NCBI GenBank assembly: GCA_014898425.1
Contig: RCSZ01000027.1
Span: 62,001-126,000 of the forward strand
Length of the DNA: 64,000 bases
Source of the DNA: Botryotinia globosa
Taxonomy: Eukaryota > Ascomycota > Leotiomycetes > Helotiales > Sclerotiniaceae
Direction: 5' to 3'
Positions 51,657 through 64,000 of the stretch are shown here, piece after piece. The position numbers were made by a program, and so were the translations under genes. Position 1 is the first letter of the stretch; every line of letters starts with the position of its first letter. The notes beneath the pieces were generated by a model, which saw only the letters and a program-made list of their open reading frames with translations, searched no databases and was not told where the DNA came from.

Positions 51657-53297
51657 TATTATTTCAAAAATAATTATTTTTTTAGATTTTCCAATATATA
51701 ATAGATTTTAGATTTTCGAATAAAATTACATAATAAAAATCAATTCTATCTTATTTATTTTTTTGAGATTTTTCAACAGGGATAGTTATTTTTTTATTCC
51801 TTTTTTTTAAATTAATATTAAAATTATTTAAAGGAAATATGATTTTTATATTTTTTAATAAAGAATAAATTTTAGATTTTCTAACAACAAAATTATTGAA
51901 TAAAAGGTTTGGAAATCCTTCAGTATTATAAATATTCTTTGATTATTTAAATAAACTAGAATATACAAGTTAGTAGTAGACATATTCTTTTTAAATTTTT
52001 TTTGGAAAATCTAAGAATAATAATTCCCTTTTCTTTTTTTTTATCCCAAAAAAAATTCTTTCTTTAGATTTTCTAATAAATAATAGATTTTAGATTTTTT
52101 ATTAAAATTATATAATAAAAATCAATTCTATTTTATTTATTATTTTTAGATTTTCTAAAAAAGATGATTATTTCTTTATTCCTCTTTTTTGAAAATTGAT
52201 ATTGAAATTCTATGCTTTAAAAGTAATATTTCAAAGATAAATATATCTTTTTTTTTAGATTTTTTAATAAAGTTATTTTTAGATTTTCTAAAAAAAGATA
52301 ATTACTTCTCTATTTCTTTTCTTTTAAATCAATATTGAAATTCTTTTCTTTAAAATTAATATTTTAAAAATTAACAAATTTCTTTTTAAATTCTTTAATA
52401 AAACCATTTTTAAACTTTTCAAAAAAAATAGTTATTTTTTTATTTCTCTTTTTTTTAAGATTGATATTGAAATTCTATTCTTCGGAATAACATTTCAAGA
52501 GTTAATATATATTTTTTTAGATTTTCTAATAAATAATAAATTTTAGATTCTCTAATAAAACTATATAATAAAAATCAACTCTATTTTATTCATTATTTTC
52601 AAATTTTTCAAAAACATACTTATTTCTTTATTTCTTTTTTTTAAATTGATATTGAAATTCTATTCTTTAAAAATAATATTTCAAAGATAAATATATCTTT
52701 TTTTTTAGATTTTCTAATAAATGATAGATTTTAGATTCTTTAATAAAACTATAGAATATGATCAATTAATAATCTAATTGATTGAAATAAACGATTAATA
52801 AGAGAATTAATTTATATAAATATTTTTGAACAATTTAACAAGATCTTGAATTCACTTATTATTTTATTCTAAGATTAATATTTTTAAATAATCTAAGAAT
52901 TATAATTTTCTTTTTAGATTATCTAAAAATTATTATTCTTTCAATTATTTAAGAATTATAATTTTTTAAATTATCTAGAAAAAAATCTTGAGTTTGCTTA
53001 TTATTTTATTTAAAAAAAGATTTAGAAAAATTTAAGATAAATATTCTTTTTGAAGAATCTAAAAAAAAGCTAGTAAAACTTATAATTGATATATTAAAAT
53101 ATTCTATTATACTTTTTCAATTATTAAAATTAATATAAATTATGGATTATATATTCTATTATATAGAATAAAAAGACAAGAGTTGAATGTTTTAAATTTT
53201 AATTGAAAAATAAATTGGGATAAAATACTCTCTTAACTCTTATTGTAGTGAAGAGACAAGAGTTAAGAGAGCCTCTTGTTGTCGGATATAGGTGATT

Positions 53298-53962
53298 TTA
53301 ATTATTTGAATTACGAAAATTAAAGAGAATATGATCAATATAATTAAAACTATTATTTTATTAATTTTTCAAAATTAATGGAAATAATGATATATATATA
53401 TATTCATATTGATAATTTGTTTAATTCAAAGATTTTTGTAATTGAAAAATATTATTATAAAATATTGATAGTAATCAAAATGAATACCTATGATTATTTT
53501 TCTAATTATGGTTTTAGATATAATTAAAGATTATTATCGAATTGACTTTAATAATTCTTTTAATTTATATAAAAGTTTATACAATATAATGATTAATAAT
53601 GTGAAAAGAATTAAAAATCAAAAAAATATATTCTTGAAATGAAATAATATTTTATCTACAATTTATACTAGAAAAGAAATTAATATAAATCTTCAAAGAG
53701 TATTTGGTATAATAATTATAAATCTTTATTCTTTGTGATACATTGTTTTTATAATTATATATAATTCTCAATTATATTATATTAAAATTTTATTCATATA
53801 TAATAATTTTCAGAATATTCTATTATAAGTTTTAATTTCTGTTTTAACATTATTTATTTCATTAATTATCTAAATAACCTATGAATTTTTGTTAAAAAAC
53901 ATTTTAAAAATAATATATATTAATAATCAAAACTTTTTTTACAAATCGATATTTTTATATTA
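53298..53962. other. A+T-rich spacer, nothing recognised
   Basis: Flank between the large TIR element and the first GC-patch MITE. No open frame or repeat that I can support. Confidence 0.45.
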
Positions 53963-54881
53963 CCTTAATGGTACAAGTAGGGATATAAAATGGTGGAAGT
54001 ACGGTGCTAGTACTAATGGAGTGGTATTTCTACGGTACTTGTGGTGCTAGTACTAATAGAGTGGTATTTCTACGGTACTCGAAATCCTGAATGGTGCTAG
54101 TACTAATGGAGAGGTACTTCTACGGTTCCCGAACCCCTGTATAGTACCCCTACCGTACCCAATCGAGGACTTGGAGAAAAAAAGCTTTTAATAAAATAAT
54201 ATTAAAATTGATATTTAGTTTATTATATAATATAATAATATCATTGAAACTACAATATAATTATTATATCATACATTTTATGATATTAATATAAAAAATT
54301 GAAAAAATCAAATTTTATTTAATAGTAATTTCAGACCCCTATAATTCAATATATAATATTATTTCAGGGATTAATATATATATTTTAAATTATTCAAATA
54401 TAATAAATTATTCCTTCATAAGATAATATTTCTATAATCATTTTAATTAAAAAAACTTTTTTATTTCGAATAAAGCCCTAATATAATATATAATAATATA
54501 ATATAAAAATTAACTACTAATCGAATTTTGTTTCAATTTTTAAATATAATTTTTTTTTGATTATAGCTTTTTTTTTGCTAGGACCTACTTGAAAAGATGA
54601 CTAATCAATTTAGATTTGAGTTCTATAACTTTTTTTTAGGCCTATAATATAAGCCCTATAGGGGCTAGCTACAGGGGCTAGCTATAGGGCTTACAGGGGC
54701 TAGCTACAGGGGTTAATTAGTCGTACTTTGACTGTACTTGAACAGTGCTTCCACTGTACCAGGGGTATATATACTGTATCTAATTAGGAATACAATTCAA
54801 ACATTGTATCTCGATTGGGTATTGTATATCATGAGGGTATGGTGGGGGTATCATACAGAATTCCTACTCGTGCTGTTAAGA
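53963..54881. mobile_element. TA-inserting non-autonomous element, copy M2a, 919 bp
   Basis: The left end CCTTAATGGTACAAGTAGG matches the reversed right end TCTTAACAGCACGAGTAGG, with TA outside each (53961-53962 and 54882-54883). Both ends carry GC-richer patches. The left holds three direct repeats of ~45 bp with GGTGCTAGTACTAATGGAG and TTCTACGGTAC. The right holds repeats of GGGGCTAGCTACA around 54660-54715. The middle is A+T-rich and has no readable protein. It is the least RIP-damaged of three copies. TA target and no coding content suggest a Tc1/mariner-dependent element. Confidence 0.85.
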
Positions 54882-55018
54882 TAATAATTGTTTAGATTTC
54901 TTTTTGCAAGATTTATAATAAATATAATAAGAAATAGTTTCTTATTATATCACTAATAGAAATATGAATAATTGTTATTTCTTTAATCCTAAGAAAAAGA
55001 CTATAAGAATTCTGAATA

Positions 55019-56392
55019 CCTTAACGGTATAAGTAGGAATATAAAATAATAGAAGTATAATATTAGTATTTCTTTAATACTTATAGTACTAGTATTAATA
55101 AAGTCATATTTCTATAGTTTCTAAACCCTTGAACGGTACTCGAATCTCTGAATAATATTCAAACTTTTGAATAATATTTGAGTATTTGAACAATACCCCT
55201 ATTATATTTCTATCGTACCCCTATCGTGTCTTTATTATACTTCTACTATATTCAATTAGGGACTTAGAAAAAAAGAGAAAAAAGCTGTTAATAAAATAAT
55301 ATTATTAAGATTATAATATAATTTTATAATATTAATATAAAAATTGAATATTTTATATTTTATATTTTATTTAATAGTAATTTCAAACCCCTGTAATCCA
55401 ATATATAATATTATTTCAGGGATTAATATATTTTTTTTAAATTCTTCAAATACTATAAATTATTCATTTATAAAATAATATTTATATAATAATATTTATA
55501 TAATAATATAAAAATTATAAAATATATTATATTCCGAATAAAGCTCTAATATAATATATAATAAAATAATATAGAAATTAATTATTAATTAAATTTTATT
55601 ATTATTTTTGAATATAACTTTTCTTTTTATGATTATAGCTCTTTTTTTTAAACTAAAATCCATTTCAAAAGATGATTAATCATTTTAGATTTTAATTCTA
55701 TAATTCTTTTTTCAGGTTTATAATATAGGTTTTATAAGAGCTAGTTATAGGGCTTATAGGGGTTAGCTATAGGGATTTGAGCCTATAGTTTTAGGGTTTA
55801 TAGGGGCTAGCTATAAAACTAGTTATAGGGGTTAGTTATAGAAATCAATTAATTCTACTTTAATAATATTTTTATTATATTAGGGGTGTATATATTATAC
55901 TCAATCAGAAGTATAGCTCAAATACTAATAGTCGGTTTTTATAAACAATCTTTTAGTTCCTAATTGGGGAAAGCGGTTGTTTCCGGAAAGTGGTTATCCC
56001 CAAAAAATCTTGATATATATTTTATTCAATTCTGAAAAAAAGAATAATGGATTTAATATTATTGAATTATTATAATCTTATTAAATTCAATAATATTATT
56101 TATTATATTTAGTTTTAATTTTATTTATTATAATAAATAGAATAAATAAATAATAAAAATCAATATTTTATTAATAATTATATAATTTATAAAGGTTGTA
56201 GTTGATATAATTCAATTATTATAGTATTTTCGAAGTTTTTTGGGGACAATTGTTTTCCGGGGATAACTACTTTCCCTAACTAGGAATTAGGAGGCCGCTT
56301 ATAAGAACCGATTATTATATTCTGACTGGGTATTATATAGTATTGGGGTACGATAGAGGTACTATATAGAATTCCTATTTATACTGTTAAGG
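55019..56392. mobile_element. TA-inserting element, copy M2b, with nested FB3
   Basis: Ends CCTTAACGGTATAAGTAGG and (reversed) CCTTAACAGTATAAATAGG, flanked by TA. Same order of internal blocks as M2a (GGGCTTATAGGGGTTAGC near 55750), but most C and G in the repeats have become T or A. Foldback element FB3 is inserted at 55928-56315. Removing it and one TA restores collinearity with M2a. Confidence 0.85.
55928..56315. mobile_element. Foldback MITE FB3, 388 bp, TA TSD, in M2b
   Basis: Third element of exactly 388 bp. The left arm ATAGTCGGTTTTTATAAAC and right arm GCTTATAAGAACCGATTAT both carry transitions. TA lies on both sides (55926-55927 and 56316-56317). Comparing M2b with the empty site in M2a shows a gain of element plus TA only, which proves the boundaries. 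Confidence 0.93.
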
Positions 56393-56797
56393 TATAATTC
56401 ACAAAAAATTAGAAAAAGAATATAAATAATTTATTATACATATTAAATATGAAAAGATTAAATAGATAATAATAATATTAAAAGTTTTTTTTGAGTGTTC
56501 TCTATATTTATCAATATTTATACTAATTTTGAAATATTATAATAAATATTATTTATTATAGTATTAGAATATATATTGTAAATAATGAAAGATACTGTAT
56601 AAATGAATTTTTGGGAATTATAATTAATGTAAATATAATTTAAAAAGATCTATCGATAAATGTAATTAATATTCAATATTAGGGGCCTGCGAGCCCCCGG
56701 ACCCCTTGCTTTTTGAGAAAGTATTATATAATTATATTTATTATTATAAAAATCTAAAAAAGAAATTTTATTGAAAGCTTGCAGACGAAGTCGGTTT
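56393..56797. other. A+T-rich spacer with a GC-rich patch
   Basis: Nothing coding. At about 56682-56710 an isolated patch, GGGGCCTGCGAGCCCCCGG followed by ACCCC, stands out sharply in the A+T-rich surroundings. It recalls the G-run patch at 129-172 and the hairpin at 63765. Confidence 0.5.
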
Positions 56798-56869
56798 ACC
56801 TCTTTTATTTTTTATTTTTTATTTTTATTTTTATTTTTTATTTTTATTTTTTATTTTATTTTATTTTTA

Positions 56870-56940
<71 letters not shown>

Positions 56941-56942
56941 AT

Positions 56943-57006
<64 letters not shown>

Positions 57007-57055
57007 ATTTATTTTTATTTTTTATTTTTTATTTTTTATTTTTTATTTTTTATTT

Positions 57056-57092
<37 letters not shown>
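56798..57092. repeat. (TTTTTAT)n-type microsatellite, ~295 bp
   Basis: Runs of 4-6 T separated by single A. It produces long Phe/Ile/Tyr open frames in several phases (56771-57120) that are not genes. Confidence 0.95.
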
Positions 57093-57792
57093 AGTGGGTC
57101 ATTTTACTACGAATTATTAATTATATCATTGAACCACGAAAACTATAGTATTAAAATAATTTTTATTAATTTTAGGTTTATTATATTCAATATAATCTTT
57201 TTTTAATTGATTATATAAGCTCTAATTATATTTATATTAATTAAATTTTAATCCTTCGGAAAACCCTTAGTTTTGAAACTAGTAATATAAAAAATATATC
57301 ATTTGAAAGCCTTTAGTTTCTTATATATAGTTACCACTTTTTTTTTTTTTTTAATTTATATTAATTTGAATAAGCTAATTTAAATGATTTTGTTAAAAAA
57401 ATAAGGAGTTATATTATAATCACAATATTAAGAAAATCGAATCAATCAAATCGTTTGAATTGAATCAATCAAATCGCTTGAATCGGGTTTTACTAAACAA
57501 GGTTCTCTTTTTTCATATCTATATATACCTTCAGCCTTTGTAGGCAGCAAGAATATTAAGGAGATAAATCTTCAATAAAATAGATTAAGGATATTGAATA
57601 TAATTAAATTATCGTTAATGAAATAGTAATCTAATATAATATTAAAACAATTATTTCTCTTAGTTTCTTTTAATAAAATTCCTATATGATGTTATAAAAC
57701 AAAATGTAATAAAAACTTACATTCTATTATTATTTTATTTAATAGAAACAAATAAATTCAAATTAAATATAATGATTTCAATATTATTATTA
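57093..57792. other. A+T-rich spacer, nothing recognised
   Basis: Contains a short tandem duplication around 57430-57485 (GAATCAATCAAATCG twice) and a T15-type run near 57340. No gene. Confidence 0.45.
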
Positions 57793-59000
57793 TCTTAAGA
57801 GAATAAATAGGAATTCTATATAATACCCCCATCATATTTTTATATTATATAATATTTAATTGGAATAAAATATTTAAATTATACTTCTAATTGAATATAA
57901 TATATATATTTCTGATATAATAAAAATATGATTAATTAATTTCTATAGTTAACCTTTATAAGCTCTATAGCTAAGTCTTGTAGCTAGCTCCTATAAATCT
58001 TATAATTAGCCTCTGTAAGCCCTTTAGCTAGCTTTTATAAGTTCTTTATTTAGCCTTTGTAAAATCTATATTATAAACCTAAAAAATTAAAATCTAAAGT
58101 GATTAGTTATCTTTTGAAATAAGTTTTAGCCAAAAAAAAAGTTATAATTAAAAAAAAGAAAATTTTTACCAAAAAATTCTAATAAAATTTAATTGATGAT
58201 TAATTTCTATATTATATTATTATATATTATATCAAAGTTTGATTTGAAATATAATAAATTTTCTAAATTTGAAATTATTATATTAACACGATTTCATAAA
58301 CGAATAATTTGTAATATTTAAACAATTTAATATATATATATGTTAATCTCTGAAATAATATTATATATTGGATTATAGGGGTATGAAATTACTTTCAATT
58401 AAAATACGATTTTTTAAATTTTTTATGTCAATTTTAAAAAATTAATATCATAAAATTAATAATATTATTATATTATATAATAATTCAAATATCAATTTTA
58501 ATATTATGTTATTGAAAGCTTTTTTTTTCTAAATCCCCGATTGAGTATAGTAGGGGTACTGTATAGGGGTTTGAAAATTGTTTAGGGATTTGAAAACTAT
58601 AGAAATATTACTTTATTGATATTAGTATTATTTAGTAGTTCGAGTATTGTTCAAGAGTTCGGGAATTGTAGAAGTATTACTTCATTAATACTCGGCTCTT
58701 GTAAGCAACCTCCTAGTTCCTAGTCGAGGAAAGCGGTTGTCCCCGGAAAGCGATTGTCCCCGTTCAAAAAATATTGTATTATTTGAAAATAAATTATATC
58801 ATTGAATTATTATGATTTCATTGAATTCAATAATATTAATTTTATAATACTATTACAAAAATTGAGTAAAATACCTATGAAAAAAAGTAAGGAGACAACC
58901 GCTTTCCCCGACTAGGAACTAGGAGGTTGCTTATAAGAGCCGACTATTAGTATTAGTATTATATTTCTACTGTTTTATATCTCTACTTATCCTATTAAGA
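57793..59000. mobile_element. TA-inserting element, copy M2c, inverted, with nested FB4
   Basis: Same family as M2a and M2b in reverse orientation. The left end TCTTAAGAGAATAAATAGG and the right end (reversed) TCTTAATAGGATAAGTAGAG match, with TA outside (57791-57792 and 59001-59002). The GCTAGC-rich patch is present but altered around 57950-58060. FB4 is inserted at 58688-58947. Confidence 0.83.
58688..58947. mobile_element. Foldback MITE FB4, 260-bp short form, TA TSD, in M2c
   Basis: The arms match FB1 closely (left ATACTCGGCTCTTGTAAGC, right GCTTATAAGAGCCGACTAT), but the A+T-rich centre is about 130 bp shorter. TA lies on both sides (58686-58687 and 58948-58949). The arms are nearly unaffected by transitions. 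Confidence 0.92.
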
Positions 59001-59002
59001 TA

Positions 59003-60174
59003 TTATATTTAAAAATATTTCTTTTATCTATTAATAATTGAATTATATATTCTGTGAATGATAATAAATATTGTTTTATGAAAATTCAGTTATAAAATAT
59101 GTTTAGTAATTCAATTATTTTTCTGTTTTTAGATTTTTTAAAAAGAAATTATATTATTGAAAATCATTTTTGAATCTTTATTATTTTATAATAGATTACT
59201 ATAATTCTTAGAAATATAACAAAAACTCACTCATTTTATAATTTTATAAAAGTATAAAAAATCATGAATATGTATAGTAATCTTTAAATTATTAGACTTG
59301 GTAATCTATTATTAGGTAATATTATTTTCGAAATGTGTTAGCTTATAGTTTTATATTAAACTTAATTGCAAAATCAATTTGTTCTAGAAATACAAATAAT
59401 TATATCTTATCAATATGATATTCTAAAAGTCAATATCGGATTTAATTGTAATATTTCTTTTATAAAAAGTAATTTGTGAGAATCTTATCAATATTTATAT
59501 TAGTATTAATATATATACTATGTTATTATATAGTTTTTCAATTTTAATAAAACTTATCTCTTCAAACACTTAAAGTTATATATAACTATATTTTCAAATA
59601 ATATATTGATAATTCTAAAATCAATATACTCAGTATTATTGAATTGAAAATGATTATTGATATATCTATAGTTTATCGATTCAAATTAAAAACCTTTATC
59701 AAACAATTCTACTAACCCTAAGATTTATGGAAAAGATATAATTCTAAAGCTTATTATTAAAAAATCCTTCAACTGAATGCTTCAACTTTTGAAATTAAAT
59801 TATAAGAAGTATTATAAGAAGTATTATAAGAAGTATTACAAGAAGTATTATAAGAAGTATTATAAGAAGTATTATAAAAATATTAATAGTTGAAAATATC
59901 TTTCCTCAATTCAACAAATAACAATTGATGAAATTGTATTGAATATTCTATAATAAATCAATGCTAGCTTTGAAATCTTTTATAACTATAGGTATTTCTA
60001 ATAATTAATCAGGTTATTTACTGACTTATTTAAAACTAATATTAAATAAAGTTATTTAGAATATTATACTATCATTAGTAAAACTAAAAAAGTTCAAAAA
60101 TTAAAAAATTAAAATGAAAAGATCAGTTAAGTAATTTATAATAGAGCTCATTGATATTAATTTGAAAACAATAT
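59003..60174. other. A+T-rich region with a 12-bp tandem repeat
   Basis: Nothing coding. At 59801-59876 there are about six copies of GAAGTATTATAA, one with a C. Confidence 0.55.
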
Positions 60175-61515
60175 AAAAGATATAGTATCTATATATTTGG
60201 AAATTCTAAATATTCATATTATAGTTTATTTCAAAAACCTATTTGTATCGCATTTGCTTAAAGCTTAATATAGTAGCTATTGAATTGAAGTTATTTGCCT
60301 ATGTTCATATAATAATAGATTTATTTAAATAGAAATGAATGATTTAAATAAACTAATTTTGCAATTAAGAATGATAAAAAGCTAATTTATAAACATTTAT
60401 TGATGTTTGATAATATCAATCTTATATTCAAAAATAATACTAGAAGAAATAATATTCATAACTTATTTTTATAAAATCTATACATCTTTAAAAAAGATAT
60501 AATAAAGTCCGGAAATATATTATATAATAAGCTTGTTATATATATAACAATTATATATCAATTTGAAATATCTTTCCATTTATTTGTGATAATAAAATAA
60601 TAACATCTAATAAGAATAATATTATAATGTTAAATAAATATATCAAATAACAAGAAGAAATTTCCATTAAAAAATTTGATTATATATTATTTAATTTAGA
60701 TTCATTTAAAACTATTGTTTGTATTGATGCATTGTTTATTAATAATAAGGCTTATTTACTTTAAATAAATTATATAATTATTATAATGAAAAAATACGAT
60801 AACACTAATATTATTTATTAACTATTTATTTAATACAAAAGAACTATACTTAGTATTTTAATATTAAACCTATATAAATTAATTCGAAAATTCAACATTA
60901 ATATAACGATCACTTTTATAATTGATATTACTCTTAACAACGAGATTTTATTAATTACATATTCTAACTTAAAATCACTATACAATTTATTCATTAAATT
61001 GATTATCATTTATAAAAAGAGATTAATAATCAGTAATACAATATTATATTGATTCTTTTACAAAATAGATCGTCAAATTTATATAAATTACCTAGAATGA
61101 ATTAACTAATTTAATTAATATAATAATAGTAGAAAAACTACATCAAATACTCATTCATTCTATTAATATAAATAAAATTAATATCAAAATGATAAAATGA
61201 ATAAAAAAGGAATAAAAAAGGGATCAATTTCATTTATTAAACATTTAGGATTTTAATCAATAAACAAAGGATTTTAATAATTTTATAAACTTTTCTGTTG
61301 ATTATATATATTAAAAATTATAAAAAAAAGTTCTAAATGTATCATTATAAATGAATAAATTTAATTTAATAATTATTATATTAAACTTTAAACAAATACA
61401 AAAAATAGTTCTTTTAGTAATATCTTTATAAAATCTATGATTCTTCATATATAATTAACTTTTTAAACAAAATATAATGAAAATATTTAGATTCTATAAA
61501 TATATGAATGGTATA
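60175..61515. mobile_element. Possible ~1.3-kb inverted-repeat element
   Basis: The sequence at 60175-60330 read on the minus strand (ATGAACATAGGCAAATAACT, CTACTATATTAAGCTTTAAG) resembles 61360-61515 on the plus strand (TATTATATTAAACTTTAAAC, ATATTTAGATTCTATAAATA), with a ~50-bp gap. A third related piece is at 33310-33490. The ends and target duplication are not clear, and low complexity weakens the match. Confidence 0.4.
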
Positions 61516-63109
61516 TTTTCCATATCCTTCTTAAACCAACAATTATGATCTAATTAATATTTTTATCGATCTTTGTAATTCAAATAATAATAAAATAAAT
61601 ATTACAGATTTAATTCTAATGATTTAACCCTAATATTAAGGGTTATATTATTACAAATGAATAATATTACTTTCAATTGGTTTTAAGCTTTTCAACCTTA
61701 ATAAAAATATAGAGGTCAATAAAACTACAAAAAGTTGAACTCTCTATGTAGGTATGTATATTTTTTTTTGATACTCTTTAAGTAACTTTAATACTCGAAA
61801 AACAGGATTGAAGATCTATTATTAGTAGACTATTTGAAGTAGATAGATTTCATTGAATATTTCATATATTATATTTATTGTAATTAATAAAAAAACCCAA
61901 GTGTATTTAAATCTTCAAATATATGATTGATCATAATTTTTCTAAATCCAATTATGAATATTATTTATTTTGTTATATCAAAACAAGATAATGATTATAT
62001 TATTATATTCATTTAGAGAGCTAATAATTCTTGAAAGTATATAGGTATTTGGTTTATATGAAAGTATTCATTCAAATTGATTTGAATTTTTTGAATATTG
62101 TGAAAAAGCTGATGTTATTCTAATTAGATATAATATTATCATTAGAATAAATAATGTTAATAATAAAAATATAATAATTATGATTATATTAAAAGACAAT
62201 GTGTAAAAATCCATATTCTATTATTCTATTAATTTATAATTTATTATTCTATTATTGTAATATTGTATTAATTTATCAATTCATTATTCTATTATATATT
62301 GAATACTGATGATATTGATAATAAAACAAAAAACCTTAGAAATTAAAAAAAAAACTAGAAAAGCTAAGAAAATCAAGAATCTGGAATATTAAGAATATAA
62401 AGAAAAATATCTACAATATCAATTCAATTGAAGAAATCTAGAAAAGTCGGTGAATCTATGGAGTTTAATGAATTCAATGAATCTAGAAAATGTGTAAAAT
62501 TATATGATATAAAAGAAAATAATATTATTATTTAAGGTTTAAAAAATAAAAGAAGTTTTGATTGTATATATAAATAAATATCAATCTATATTATATCCCA
62601 AACATATAGGATTTAGAATATAGTTCATAACTGGAAGCTAATTAACTAAAAGAAAATATGAATACTTTGTATAGCAAATATTAAAAGTTAGAAAATAAAA
62701 TAGGATATATTATTAATGGAAAAAATAATTATAAATAATATATAAAATATAATCAAGTGATATTTTTATATTATTTGAATTGAAAGCTTTTTAATAATAT
62801 AATTTTTATATTGATAAGTTATAATTAATAGAAGAAATAATTGATTAAAGAATAAATTGAAAATTTTGAAAATTTTGGAAAGTAAAATAAATGTTTTTAA
62901 TTAATCCGAAGGTTTGGGATTTGTAATAAAAGAAATAAGGAATTGGAAAGAGAAAGAGAAGAAGATTAGAAAAAAAAGGGATTAGAAAGAAAAGGAGATT
63001 AGAAAAAGGAAAAAGAAAGGATTAAAAAGAAGAAAGATTTGAAAAGAAAAAAGAAAAGAGAAGGGATTAGATTTATAAAAAGGTGGAGAAAGAATTAGAA
63101 AGAGAAGAA
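61516..63109. other. A+T-rich region, nothing recognised
   Basis: No gene. The right part (62930-63080) is purine-rich with AGAAAGAGAAG and GGGATTAGAAA steps and grades into the next minisatellite. Confidence 0.5.
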
Positions 63110-63300
63110 ATTAGATTTATCAGATTTATTAGATTTACTAGATTTACTAGATTTACTAGATTTATTAGATTTATTAGATTTATTAGATTTATTAGATTTA
63201 TTAGATTTATTAGATTTATTAGATTTATTAGATTTATTAGATTTATTAGATTCATTAGATTTATTAGATTTATTAGATTTATTAGATTTATTAGATTTAG
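63110..63300. repeat. 9-bp minisatellite AGATTTATT
   Basis: About twenty copies of AGATTTATT, with a block of four ACT-containing variants near 63133-63160. Both strands are open (Ile-Arg-Phe one way, Asn-Leu-Ile the other) and neither is a gene. Confidence 0.97.
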
Positions 63301-63357
63301 GTTTAAAGACGCCTTCAGCGCTCTTATACCAGCTAGAAGCGAGAGACTAGCGAAATC

Positions 63358-64000
<643 letters not shown>

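Larger units (their letters stand above)
41860..53297. mobile_element. ~11.4-kb element with long TIRs (7.2 kb without nested LINE)
   Basis: Inverted repeats of at least 190 bp define it. The left end AATCACCTATGTCCGACA, CTCTCTTAATCC, TTTTTCAATTAAAATTTAAA (41860-42060) matches the reversed right end AATCACCTATATCCGACA, CTCTCTTAACTC, TTTTTCAATTAAAATTTAAA (53297-53105). Just inside both ends are many copies of a short motif, AGATTTTCTAA or its complement (left 42100-42480, right 51100-52750), like the subterminal repeats of some large DNA transposons. The interior is too eroded to read a transposase. LINE D is inserted at 46155-50334. I could not settle the target duplication or superfamily. 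A pair of unrelated inverted MITE-like ends is a less likely alternative. Confidence 0.6.

Noticed and set aside
41860..53297. Whole A+T-rich arm as mitochondrial DNA or a plasmid
   Set aside because: Nuclear-type LINEs with target duplications and MITEs are present, the transition from gene-bearing DNA is continuous, and no mitochondrial genes are readable.
56771..57120. Phe/Ile/Tyr-rich membrane-like proteins
   Set aside because: Translation of a TTTTTAT microsatellite open in several frames.

Overview
The window looks like a chromosome segment of a filamentous ascomycete (Pezizomycotina). The grounds are short GT-AG introns, low-complexity Q/P-rich proteins, and a sharp switch from ordinary-composition DNA (about 1-13 kb) to an extremely A+T-rich compartment (about 13-64 kb). 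That compartment is made of transposons whose reading frames are broken mainly by C-to-T and G-to-A type changes, the signature of repeat-induced point mutation (RIP). I cannot name the species. No rRNA, tRNA, CRISPR array or bacterial-type operon was seen.

Left arm, 1-13 kb: simple-sequence tracts come first. They are followed by a head-to-head pair of Q/P-rich protein genes: minus strand 2124-4221 with one intron, and plus strand about 4541-6715 with a probable intron. Next come a degenerate array of ~130-160 bp units (7640-8420), several minisatellites, and a 47-bp element present twice 1 kb apart (9670 and 10691). Between 11.5 and 17.7 kb lie at least five decayed coding remnants with frameshifts and premature stops, interleaved with two PIF/Harbinger-like MITEs bounded by TAA duplications.

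Right arm, 18-64 kb: four copies of one Tad1-like LINE dominate (A 18.1-24.6 kb plus; B 25.0-31.1 kb minus; C 35.3-41.7 kb plus; D 46.2-50.3 kb plus, 5'-truncated). Three have direct target-site duplications of 13-15 bp, all end in a (TAC)n tail, and RIP-eroded endonuclease and reverse-transcriptase motifs can still be read. LINE D sits inside an ~11.4 kb element with long terminal inverted repeats (41.86-53.30 kb). A family of palindromic 'foldback' MITEs (three exactly 388 bp, one 260 bp, all at TA) is nested in the tails of LINEs A and C and inside two copies of a second ~0.92-0.98 kb TA-inserting family (53.96, 55.02 and 57.79 kb). Other MITEs occur at 33.5 and 34.4 kb. An eroded leucine-rich coding remnant survives at 31.6-32.0 kb between LINEs B and C.

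Overall the window is the border between a gene-bearing region and a RIPped transposon block. The only probably intact genes are the divergent Q/P-rich pair, and their function is unknown. I found no convincing new multi-gene system. The most informative items are the nested-insertion chronology, the difference in RIP damage with element length, and the unexplained divergent gene pair.
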